Of a DNA stretch of 39,796 nucleotides, positions 32,355 to 39,788 are shown one piece after another (the first letter of the stretch is position 1; the number at the start of each line of letters is the position of its first letter). Under the pieces are notes generated by a model. The model was given only the letters and a program-made list of their open reading frames with translations, had not been told where the DNA came from and searched no databases. The position numbers were made by a program, and so were the translations under genes. Source of the stretch: Verrucomicrobiaceae bacterium E54 (GTDB lineage Bacteria > Verrucomicrobiota > Verrucomicrobiia > Verrucomicrobiales > Akkermansiaceae); assembly GCA_022548915.1 (NCBI GenBank), contig JAKZES010000048.1:1-39796 (forward strand), given 5' to 3'.

Positions 32355-33797
32355 ATGCACGCCATCAAGCGACTCGCCACCGGAAAAAACCTTTCCCTCC
32401 TCCTCGCGCTCGTCGCGTTTCTGATCCCCTTCTTCCTGGAGATTCCTGGACTTTCGGAAGCCGGACACCGCCTGCTCTCGATCTTCCTGCTGGCCGTGAT
32501 CCTGTGGGTCAGCGAGGCCATCCCGCTGTTCGCCACCTCGGCCTCGGTCATCCTGCTGCTCGTCCTGTTCCTCAGCGACGTGGCCGGTCAGTTGAGCTGG
32601 GCCTGGGGCATGGCCGCCTTCCCCGAGGGCATGACCGCCCCGGCCTACACGACCTTCTTCAACACCCTCGCCAGCAAGGTGCTCATCCTCTTCCTCGGCG
32701 GATTCTTCCTCGCCTTCGGCGCCGCCCGCTTCGGCGTCGACAAGAACCTCGCCGCCATCATGCTCAAGCCCTTCGGCACGAAACCGTCACGCGTGCTGCT
32801 CGGCCTGATGCTCATCACCGGCGTGCTCTCGATGTGGATGAGCAACACCGCCACCACCGCCACCATCATGGCGGTCGTGCTGCCCATCATCGCCACCCTC
32901 GCCCCCGACGACAAATTTCGGGTCGGCCTGGCGCTCGGCGTTCCCTTCGCCGCCAACATCGGCGGGATGGGCACCCCGATCGGCACACCGCCCAACGCCA
33001 TCGTCCTCGGTGCGCTCTCCAAGATCGATCCCGCCACCGGCGAGACCATCGGTCAGTGTTCGTTCCTGCAGTGGATGATCTTCGCCATCCCGATCGCCCT
33101 GCTCCTCATGGCCTTCGCCTGGGTCCTCATCGTCTTCATGTTCCCCGCGTCGAAGAAGGCCATCGAGATCGACATGAACGTCAAGTGGGCCAAGTCCACC
33201 CACGCCACGATCTACTACGTCACGGCCATCTTCACGATCCTGATGTGGGTCACCGGCGCCCTGCACGGCATCAACTCCTACGTCGTCGGCATGTTCCCCG
33301 TCGTCATCCTGCTCTCGACCGGCGTGGTCTCGGCCAAGCAGTTCCGCGGCCTCGAGTGGGACGTGCTGTGGCTGGTCGCCGGCGGCATCGCCCTCGGTGT
33401 CGGCGTCTCGGCCACCGGCTTCGACACCTGGCTGGTCGGCCTGATCGCCTGGGATTCCATGAGCCGGGTCGTGATCGGCATCGCGATCTGCGGCACCGCC
33501 CTGCTGATGAGCACCTTCATCTCCAACAGCGCCGCCACCAACCTGCTCGCCCCGATCGCCGTGGCGGTGGCCGGGGCGGCCGGGGCCAGCGCCATCATCA
33601 TCCTCGCCTTCGTCGCCCTCGGGGCCTCGATGGCCATGGCCCTGCCGATCTCCACCCCGCCGAATGCCATCGCCTACAGCGCCGGCACCTTCACCACCAA
33701 GCAGATGGTCCTCACCGGCACGCTCATCGGGGCCGCCGGGGTGCTCATCTGCTTCCTCCTGCTGCGCCCGCTCCTTCACATCGCCGGGGTCTCCTGA
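32355..33797 (+). CDS. DASS/SLC13 family anion:sodium symporter
   Basis: A 480-aa inner-membrane transporter with the two Ser-Asn-Thr type motifs of the divalent anion/sodium symporters: W-M-S163-N-T in the first half and F-I-S390-N-S in the second. Both halves show the related TPxGTPPNAIVLG and PISTPPNAIAYSAG loops, reflecting the internal repeat. The family carries dicarboxylates, citrate or sulfate; this sequence lacks the TrkA-C (RCK) insert of some sulfate transporters, so a di- or tricarboxylate is more likely, but sulfate cannot be excluded given the sulfatases. ATG 32355 has GGAGG four bases upstream; the earlier ATG 32331 is less likely. Confidence 0.9.
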   Translation: MHAIKRLATGKNLSLLLALVAFLIPFFLEIPGLSEAGHRLLSIFLLAVILWVSEAIPLFATSASVILLLVLFLSDVAGQLSWAWGMAAFPEGMTAPAYTTFFNTLASKVLILFLGGFFLAFGAARFGVDKNLAAIMLKPFGTKPSRVLLGLMLITGVLSMWMSNTATTATIMAVVLPIIATLAPDDKFRVGLALGVPFAANIGGMGTPIGTPPNAIVLGALSKIDPATGETIGQCSFLQWMIFAIPIALLLMAFAWVLIVFMFPASKKAIEIDMNVKWAKSTHATIYYVTAIFTILMWVTGALHGINSYVVGMFPVVILLSTGVVSAKQFRGLEWDVLWLVAGGIALGVGVSATGFDTWLVGLIAWDSMSRVVIGIAICGTALLMSTFISNSAATNLLAPIAVAVAGAAGASAIIILAFVALGASMAMALPISTPPNAIAYSAGTFTTKQMVLTGTLIGAAGVLICFLLLRPLLHIAGVS

Positions 33798-33869
33798 TGT
33801 CACATCGCCGCTGGCAATCGGGCATCAACTCAAGGAAGTCCGAAAACCCCGAAGCTACCGGCCACCTCG

Positions 33870-33953
33870 AAGTTCCAAGTTCCAAGTTCCAAGTTCCAAG
33901 TTCCAAACTCCAAACTCCAAACTCTAAACTCTGAACTCTGAACTCTGAACTCT
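33870..33953 (+). repeat. 12-unit heptamer array with stepwise unit change, before a start codon
   Basis: Exactly twelve 7-bp units without gap: AAGTTCC x5, AAACTCC x2, AAACTCT x2, GAACTCT x3. It ends two bases before the ATG of the histidine kinase gene. Neighbouring blocks differ by only one or two bases, as expected from point changes followed by slippage. No Shine-Dalgarno site is present between array and ATG. Confidence 0.95.
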
Positions 33954-33955
33954 CC

Positions 33956-35938
33956 ATGCCCCTCCGCCCCGCCATCCTCTGCGCCCACCGCGACGACGCG
34001 CTCGTCTCGCGGCTGGAAAAGACGCTGGATGAATGGTCGGGCGAGGCCTTCCGGTTCGAACGCTTCACCAGTGGCCGGGACCTCATCTCGCGGGCCCGCG
34101 AGATCCGCGATGCCGACGGCGACCTGGCGATGGTCTTCTGCGGGCTGGAGATCGACGACATCGACGGCGCCGGCACCCTGCTCGCGATCCGCAGCGACCC
34201 CCGCCTGCGAGGCACCCGGAGGCTGCTGCTCGACGTGATCGAGGGCAATCGCCGCGCCGACGACCTGCTCCAGCACGGCGCCCTGCATGCCCGCGTCGAC
34301 CCGGACTTCGATCCGCGACGCCTGCGCGACCTGCTGCGCACCCAGCTCACCGACTACGTCCTCCACGCCGCACCGCACCGCATCGACGACCTCCACCCGC
34401 TGCTCGACCTGCAGTCGATGGGCAGCGCCTTCCTTTCGGCAAAATCCAATCTCGAGCGACTCTCCGCACGCCTCGACGAGGTCCAGACCTCGGTGATCGA
34501 CGGGACCACGATGACCGACAACAAGGTCGAGTCGTCGATGATCGAGGAGTTCGACGAACTGCTCGGCCACCCCGAACGCCACACCTACGAGCCCGGCGAG
34601 ATCCTCGTCCAGGAAGGCGACGAGGCCGGCCGCATCTGGGTGCTCATCGAGGGCCAGGTGAAACTCTCCCGCAACCTCGAGGGCCGCGACGTCACCTTCC
34701 ACTCCGAGACCGCCGGCCGCATCGTCGGGCTGATGTCGCTGTCGCTGAAAAATCCGGTGTTCTTCAGTTGCCGCGCGGTCACCCGCACCGAGGCGCTGGT
34801 CCTCACCCGCGAGCAGGTCCGGGATGCGGTGAGCCGCAGCCCCAGGCTCGCCTCGTGCCTGATCACCGTGATCCTGCGCTCGATGGCGCGCCGCAACCGC
34901 CGCGCCGCCGAGCTGCTCTCCGACGTCCACCAGCTCAACACGCGGCTCGAAAAGCAGCGCGACGACCTCGAGTCGGCCCTGGCCGACCTCAAGGCCGCGC
35001 AGGACCGCCTGGTCGAGTCGGAGAAGATGGCCACCCTCGGCACGCTCGCCGCCGGCATGGCCCACGAACTGAACAACCCGGTGGCCGCGATGCAGAATGC
35101 CGCCCGCTACCTGCTGGAGGACGTCCCCGCCCTGCTCGGTGCCAGCCGCAAGCTCGCCCCGGCGGGCGCCGCCCTCGAACTCGCCCGCAAGGCCGCCCCC
35201 CTTTCCACGCGCGACGAACGCAGCCTCAAGCGCGATCTCGCCAACAGTCTCGACCTCGACCTGCCCACCGACCGGCTGGTCGCCGCCGGCATCCGGTCGG
35301 TCGAGGACCTCCAGCGATTCGAGAAGCTCGATCCCGGGCTCAAGCGCGACGAACTCCTCCGCCAGATCGAACACGGCGGTCAGATCGGAAGCGCCCTGCG
35401 GAACATCGAGAACTGTTCCGACCGCATCGCCGCGCTGGTCCGCAGCCTCAAGCTCTACGCCCGGGCGGACGAGGACTGGACCGAGGACGTCGACCTCAAT
35501 GCCACGCTCGAGGACGTCCTCGTCATCCTCCGCGGCAAGCTCCGCGACCACGAGGTGGTCAAGCACTACGCCGACCTGCCACGCATCCGCTGCATCCCCT
35601 CCCAGCTCCAGCAGATCTGGACGAACCTGATCCAGAACGCCGCCCAGGCGAGCGAGGAGGATGGCCGCGTCACGATCACCACCTCGCGCAAGGGCGAGCA
35701 GGTGCGCGTCGAGATCGAGGACAACGGCCGCGGCATCCCCGCCGAGGCCCAGCCCCACATCTTCAGCCCGCGCTTCACCACCCGCAGCGGCCGGGTCGAG
35801 TTCGGCCTCGGACTCGGGCTTCCCATCAGCAAGTCCATCGTCGAGCGCCACGGCGGCGCCATTTCCTTCTCCTCCGAACCCGGACGCACCGTCTTCTCGG
35901 TCGTCCTTCCCACCAAACCGCCCCAATCCGAGCCATGA
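33956..35938 (+). CDS. sensor histidine kinase with receiver-like and cyclic-nucleotide-binding domains
   Basis: A 660-aa soluble kinase. Residues 1-135 look like a receiver domain, but the usual acidic pair and phospho-acceptor setting are not clear (CAHRDD, VFCGLEIDD), so it is perhaps degenerate. A cNMP-binding beta-barrel spans about 207-320 (YEPGEILVQEGDEAGRIWVLIEGQVKL). A coiled coil (LNTRLEKQRDDLESALADLKAAQDRL) leads to the phospho-acceptor helix GMAHELNNP (H370). About 80 residues are inserted before the second DHp helix. HATPase follows (NLIQNAAQASEEDGRV, DNGRGIP, GLGLGLPISKSIVERHGG). No membrane segment, so it senses an internal signal. The stop overlaps the start of the response regulator gene (ATGA). 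Start is set by the array directly upstream. Confidence 0.9.
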   Translation: MPLRPAILCAHRDDALVSRLEKTLDEWSGEAFRFERFTSGRDLISRAREIRDADGDLAMVFCGLEIDDIDGAGTLLAIRSDPRLRGTRRLLLDVIEGNRRADDLLQHGALHARVDPDFDPRRLRDLLRTQLTDYVLHAAPHRIDDLHPLLDLQSMGSAFLSAKSNLERLSARLDEVQTSVIDGTTMTDNKVESSMIEEFDELLGHPERHTYEPGEILVQEGDEAGRIWVLIEGQVKLSRNLEGRDVTFHSETAGRIVGLMSLSLKNPVFFSCRAVTRTEALVLTREQVRDAVSRSPRLASCLITVILRSMARRNRRAAELLSDVHQLNTRLEKQRDDLESALADLKAAQDRLVESEKMATLGTLAAGMAHELNNPVAAMQNAARYLLEDVPALLGASRKLAPAGAALELARKAAPLSTRDERSLKRDLANSLDLDLPTDRLVAAGIRSVEDLQRFEKLDPGLKRDELLRQIEHGGQIGSALRNIENCSDRIAALVRSLKLYARADEDWTEDVDLNATLEDVLVILRGKLRDHEVVKHYADLPRIRCIPSQLQQIWTNLIQNAAQASEEDGRVTITTSRKGEQVRVEIEDNGRGIPAEAQPHIFSPRFTTRSGRVEFGLGLGLPISKSIVERHGGAISFSSEPGRTVFSVVLPTKPPQSEP

Positions 35939-36429
35939 ACCAGATCGCCATCCTTTCCATCGAGGACGAACCCGAAGTTCGCGAAGCCATCCGCCGCGAC
36001 CTCCGCCCCTTCGAAAAGCAGTTCCGCATCGAGGTCTCCGAAGACATCTCCGATGCCCGCGAAGCCATCGCCCAGATCGAGCAGGACGGCGACCGCATCG
36101 GCCTCGTCCTTGCCGACCATCGCCTGCCCGGCGAGACCGGCGTCGACTTCCTGACCAAGCTGCATGCCGACGGCTCGCACTACCCGGTCCGCAAGGTCCT
36201 GCTCACCGGCCAGGCCGACCAGCAGGACACCATCCGCGCGATCAACGAAGGCGGCCTGCACCACTACATCGCCAAGCCATGGGAGCCGGAGACCCTGGTG
36301 ACCATCGTCCGCGACGAGCTCACCGAGTACGTGCTTCGCTCCGAGGACATCGATGCCATGCCCTACGTCGCCATCCTTGACGGCCCGAGACTTCTCGAAA
36401 AGATCTCCCACGGCTCGCGCATCGACTGA
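35935..36429 (+). CDS. single-domain response regulator
   Basis: A 164-aa receiver protein coupled to the kinase by a 4-bp overlap. The acidic pocket is E10-D11-E12, the phosphorylation site is D61 (LVLADHRLPG), the switch threonine is in VLLTGQ, and the lysine is K114 (YIAKPWEP). The 40-residue tail after the receiver (DELTEYVLRSEDIDAM...) has no DNA-binding or enzyme domain, so output is by protein contact or by another domain in trans. The kinase just upstream is its evident partner. Confidence 0.9.
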   Translation: MNQIAILSIEDEPEVREAIRRDLRPFEKQFRIEVSEDISDAREAIAQIEQDGDRIGLVLADHRLPGETGVDFLTKLHADGSHYPVRKVLLTGQADQQDTIRAINEGGLHHYIAKPWEPETLVTIVRDELTEYVLRSEDIDAMPYVAILDGPRLLEKISHGSRID

Positions 36430-36452
36430 TACTCGCCAAGTCCGCCAGTTCA

Positions 36453-36476
36453 GTACGTAGTTCCCCCTTCAGGGGG
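36453..36476 (+). repeat. single REP-like unit, family C
   Basis: This 24-bp stretch is identical to 17228-17251 of the doublet 19 kb away, with GTAG head and CCCCCTTCAGGGGG hairpin. The second, inverted unit is missing here. It lies just after the response regulator gene and could act as a weak transcription end or mRNA-stability hairpin. Confidence 0.8.
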
Positions 36477-36550
36477 CTGCGGAGCCCGGGTCACACCGTG
36501 AGCCGTTGCCCATCGTGCCCTTCGCGCTCGCCGTTCCAGCATTCCCCCAT

Positions 36551-36690
36551 CTCCCCTCTCCCCTCTCCCGCTTCCCGCTTCCCGCTTCCCGCTTCCCGCT
36601 TCCCGCCTCCCGCCTCCCGCTTCCCGCTTCCCGCTTCCCGCTTCCCGCCTCCCGCCTCCCGCCTCCCGCTTCCCGCTTCCCGCTTCCGTC
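36551..36690 (+). repeat. 20-unit heptamer array (TTCCCGC / CTCCCGC)
   Basis: Twenty contiguous 7-bp units: CTCCCCT x2, then runs of TTCCCGC and CTCCCGC (pattern 1 C, 5 T, 2 C, 4 T, 3 C, 2 T by first base), ending in a worn TTCCGTC. It ends 10 bases before the ATG at 36701. The main unit is identical to that at 1399-1426. The array is open in all + strand frames, so an apparent reading frame (repeating FPLPASR) runs through it, but this is not thought to be coding. Confidence 0.95.
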
Positions 36691-36700
36691 CCAGCCAACC

Positions 36701-37909
36701 ATGCCCGACTCCATCGAAACCATTCAGCCCCCCGACCACGTCGAGGACCTCGAGGTCAAGGACGCCCAGATCATCTTCAACTCCGTCTGGTCACAGCTCG
36801 AGACCGATCACGGCGAGGAAGACCTGCGCTTCCCCAAGGAGATCTTCTGGCTCAATGGCGCCCCCGGCGCCGGCAAGGGCACCCATACGGGCTTCATCAT
36901 GAAATACCGCGACCTCACGGCTCCGCCGTTGGTCGTCAGCAGCCTCCTCGACACCCCGGAGGCCAGGCGCATGAAGGACGCCGGCATGCTCGTCGGCGAC
37001 CGCGAGGTCATCGAGATCATGCTCCGCAAGCTGCTCGACCCGGTCTACCAGTCCGGCGCGGTGGTCGATGGCTTCCCGCGCACCAAGGTGCAGGTCGAGT
37101 GCGTCAAGCTCCTCCACCAGAAACTCAACGAACTCCACAACCGGTTCCGCGACACCGAGCTGGCCCACCGCTTCAAGAAACCGCACTTCCACATCGTCGT
37201 CCTCTTCGTCGACGAGAAGGAAAGCGTGAACCGCCAGCTCCAGCGCGGACGCGAGGCCCAGGCCCACAACGAGGAAGTCCGGGAATCCGGCATCGGCGAA
37301 CTCCTCGAGGTCCGCGCCACCGACCTCGACGCCGAAGCCGCCGTCAACCGCTACCGCACCTTCAAGGAAAAGACCTACGGCGCACTCAAGGACCTGCGCG
37401 AGATCTTCTTCTACCACTTCATCAACGCCCACGGCACCATCGAGGAAGTGCGCAGCCGCATCGACGACGAACTCCGCTACCAGGGATCGCTCGAACTCGA
37501 CGAGGCCACCTACGACCGCGTTTCCGCGATCCCCGTTGCCGCCACCCTCTCGCTCCACGCCCGGCAAAACCTCGTCGACCGCCTCGACGACTACGCCGCG
37601 CGCCAGAGCGAGCTCTTCGGGCGGGTCGTCGACCTCATCCAGAGCGACTTCATCCCCATCATCGAGCGCCACGCCATTTCCGGCAGCGCGGCGATCAACA
37701 GCGAGAGCGAGATCCTCCACGACCCCACCGCCCTCGCCATGTTCATCGACGTCTTCTCCGAGCGCGGCTACCACGCCACCGTCGACATCCACCGCATCGA
37801 AATCCCCGAGTCCTTCGACCCGGAGACCTTCAAGATCCACACCCGGATCAAGCGCGTCCACCGCGTCCAGATCCAGTTCCAGGGCTCCGAGATCCGCCGC
37901 GGGCGTTGA
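36701..37909 (+). CDS. enlarged adenylate kinase-like nucleotide kinase
   Basis: A 402-aa protein with the core of nucleoside monophosphate kinases: P-loop G53-A-P-G-A-G-K59-G-T61, a downstream GMLVGDREV segment and VVDGFPRT. Normal adenylate kinases are about 190-220 aa with the P-loop near residue 8; here 45 residues precede it and about 180 follow the core (from about 220). The C-terminal region ([37 protein letters not shown], then [19 protein letters not shown]) has no family I recognise. It may be a specialised or regulatory kinase. It lies 271 bp after a cNMP-domain kinase/regulator pair. ATG 36701 follows the heptamer array; the upstream open frame is repeat. Confidence 0.82.
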   Translation: MPDSIETIQPPDHVEDLEVKDAQIIFNSVWSQLETDHGEEDLRFPKEIFWLNGAPGAGKGTHTGFIMKYRDLTAPPLVVSSLLDTPEARRMKDAGMLVGDREVIEIMLRKLLDPVYQSGAVVDGFPRTKVQVECVKLLHQKLNELHNRFRDTELAHRFKKPHFHIVVLFVDEKESVNRQLQRGREAQAHNEEVRESGIGELLEVRATDLDAEAAVNRYRTFKEKTYGALKDLREIFFYHFINAHGTIEEVRSRIDDELRYQGSLELDEATYDRVSAIPVAATLSLHARQNLVDRLDDYAARQSELFGRVVDLIQSDFIPIIERHAISGSAAINSESEILHDPTALAMFIDVFSERGYHATVDIHRIEIPESFDPETFKIHTRIKRVHRVQIQFQGSEIRRGR

Positions 37910-37952
37910 CGACGATCACTCCTTGTCGCGGGACTCAAGGTCCGCCAGATTC

Positions 37953-38190
37953 ATACCAATGAACAGAATCGGCTGGTAGAATGGCCGGAACGATTTTTTG
38001 CAAGGTTCAAGGCGTGAGAAGGGAGCGGTGCTGGCACCGTGACCGCCTGCCCGTCCAAAGCCTTGGCGAAGGAGGGACGAGCAACGCAGAGATTGCGGAA
38101 AAGCGACCGGCACCCTTCAACTCGCGAAGCGACTGATTTCCAAATCCTTCCAAAATCTCCATTCTACCAGTGGATTCTGGGAGTTGGTAT
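37953..38190. mobile_element. MITE-like element with 32-bp imperfect terminal inverted repeats
   Basis: Positions 37953-37984 match the complement of 38159-38190 at 26 of 32 bases; both ends finish ATACCAA / TTGGTAT, and similarity continues weakly inward (AAATC.TTCC). The 238-bp element has no transposase gene; I find no convincing target-site duplication at its edges. Inside are more short dyads (CGTCC...GGGACG around 38051-38080). It occupies much of the 559-bp gene-free stretch between the adenylate-kinase-like gene and the integron integrase; the rest is the heptamer array. Confidence 0.7.
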
Positions 38191-38289
38191 CAGGGGCCAG
38201 TGCCCGGAGAGCAGCCCGAATGGCCTGCGGGCCACCCCGGTAGAACGGGAATCCCCAGCTCGCCGTGTCGCCTCGCTGCGCTCGACATG

Positions 38290-38466
38290 CACTCCGCACT
38301 CCGCTCTCCCCGCCCCGCACTCCGCACTCCCCGCTCCCCGCTCCCCGCTCCGCACTCCGCACTCCGCACTCCCCGCTCTCCGCACTCCGCACTCCGCACT
38401 CCCCGCTCCCCGCTCCCCGCTCCCCGCTCCCCGCTCCGCACTCCGCACTCCGCTCTCCGCTCCGCG
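38290..38466 (+). repeat. heptamer array (CTCCGCA / CTCCCCG), about 25 units
   Basis: Mixed runs of CTCCGCA, CTCCCCG and CTCCGCT in 7-bp register, with one 2-bp slip near the middle (about 38380) and some worn units. It ends three bases before the complement of the integrase stop codon (38469). Unlike the other arrays it does not precede a + strand start codon. Confidence 0.9.
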
Positions 38467-38468
38467 CT

Positions 38469-39788
38469 TCAAAGATCATCCAGCGGACTCCCACTCTCCC
38501 GCTCCGGATCATTCAGCACATGCGTGTAGATCATCGTCGTCTGCACGCTCTCATGCCCCAGCAACTCCTGCACCGTCCGGATGTCCCGCCCCTTCTCCAG
38601 CAGGTGCGTCGCAAAACTGTGCCGCAGCACGTGGCACGTCACCTTCTTGTCGATCCCCGCCCGCTCCGTCAGCCGCTTCATCGCCCGCTGCACCCCATTC
38701 GCATGCACATGATGGCGCCGCACCCGGTGACTCCGCGGGTCCACCGACAGCTTCGGCGAGGGAAACAACCAAAACCACACCCACTCCTTGCCCGCCTCCG
38801 GCGCCTTGCGTTCATACGCCCCCGGCAACCACACCCCATCCAGGTCCGCCGCCCGGTCCTCATCGTACTGACGCCGCACCTCCTCCAAGTGCGCCTTCAA
38901 TGGCTCCATCAATCGCTTCGCCAGCGGCACCCGCCGGTCCTTGTCCCCCTTGCCCTGCCTCACCAACACATAGCGGTTCTCGAAATCAATGTCCTTCACC
39001 CTCAGACGCACACACTCCGTCACCCGCAGCCCCGAGGCGTACATCACCTGCAGCATCAGCGCGTACACTCCCGACAAGCCGCGCCGCTTCCCTTCCTCCA
39101 CCGCCGCCTCCAGAAGGCGCGACATCTCCCCCTTGCTCAGCACCACCGGCAGACGCCGACTCACCCGCGCCCGACGGAAATCCCCGAAATCCACCCCCTC
39201 AAGCCCGCGCACCCGCTTCAGATAAAACGCCAGCGCATTCAGCGCCTGCTTCTGGGTCGCCACCACCACCCCCGAGTCGACCGCCAGATGGCTCAGGAAA
39301 TCCTGCACCTCCGCCGCCCCCGGCAGGCGTTCCCGACCGACGAAGCCCATCACCCGCTTCACCCACTGCACGTAGCCCTGCTCGGTCCTGAACGCATAGT
39401 TGCCCTCCCGCATCACGCGCACCGTATGCGCCAGGCTCTCGACCTGCTCAGCCGTAAATCCGGCCTTGCGCCAGCCCGCCTCCAGCTCGGCCAGCGTTTC
39501 CGCCACCACCTCTCCCGCAGGCTCGGAATCCTCCTCCTCGACCCGCAAACGCATTCCCTCCCAATCGACCTTCCTCGTCCACTCCTCGTTCAACAGCACC
39601 TCGTGAGCCAGCCGGATCGCCTCCAGCACCTGCCTTGCCTGAAATGCCCGCACCCCCTCTGTGTGAATCAATTTCTCAAAATAACCTTCAAGAAAATCCT
39701 TTTTTGACGTCTCAGATGGTCTCGCTCGGAGCGCCGCACCCCACCTTTCCAGATGCTTCAGATAGTAAGGCCGCGCCCGTTCCGCCAC
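38469..39788 (-). CDS. intI: integron integrase (IntI-type tyrosine recombinase), 5' end at window edge
   Basis: At least 439 aa. Catalytic residues of tyrosine recombinases are all present: R255 (SGLRVTE), K280 (QGKGDKDR), H386-x-x-R389 (CHVLRHSF), H412 (LLGHESV) and Y421 (MIYTHV). The extra IntI patch is clear at about 331-361 (GKEWVWFWLFPS, then SVDPRSHRVRRHH), and the end GSPLDDL resembles RSPLDAL of IntI1. IntI inserts and removes gene cassettes at attI/attC sites. About 105 residues precede the SAM-like core-binding domain (from EVVAETLAELEAGWRKAGFTAEQ), longer than the about 337-aa IntI1. The GTG at 39788 is eight bases from the window end, so the true start may lie outside. attI and any cassette array would be expected to the right; no attC site was found in the window. 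Confidence 0.93.
   Translation of the reverse strand: MAERARPYYLKHLERWGAALRARPSETSKKDFLEGYFEKLIHTEGVRAFQARQVLEAIRLAHEVLLNEEWTRKVDWEGMRLRVEEEDSEPAGEVVAETLAELEAGWRKAGFTAEQVESLAHTVRVMREGNYAFRTEQGYVQWVKRVMGFVGRERLPGAAEVQDFLSHLAVDSGVVVATQKQALNALAFYLKRVRGLEGVDFGDFRRARVSRRLPVVLSKGEMSRLLEAAVEEGKRRGLSGVYALMLQVMYASGLRVTECVRLRVKDIDFENRYVLVRQGKGDKDRRVPLAKRLMEPLKAHLEEVRRQYDEDRAADLDGVWLPGAYERKAPEAGKEWVWFWLFPSPKLSVDPRSHRVRRHHVHANGVQRAMKRLTERAGIDKKVTCHVLRHSFATHLLEKGRDIRTVQELLGHESVQTTMIYTHVLNDPERESGSPLDDL

Noticed and set aside
34033-35934. Long + strand frame inside the histidine kinase, in phase with the regulator
   Set aside because: Arg/Pro-rich shadow; only the last part (from 35935) is the real response regulator.
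36506-36700. N-terminal extension of the adenylate-kinase-like protein made of repeated FPLPASR
   Set aside because: It is translation of the heptamer array, which is open in all frames; homology starts after ATG 36701.
37953-38190. attC site of the integron
   Set aside because: The ends ATACCAA/TTGGTAT do not fit the RYYYAAC...GTTRRRY core order, and the element is larger than usual attC sites.
38290-38466. CRISPR array
   Set aside because: The unit is 7 bp and contiguous, with no spacers and no cas genes nearby.
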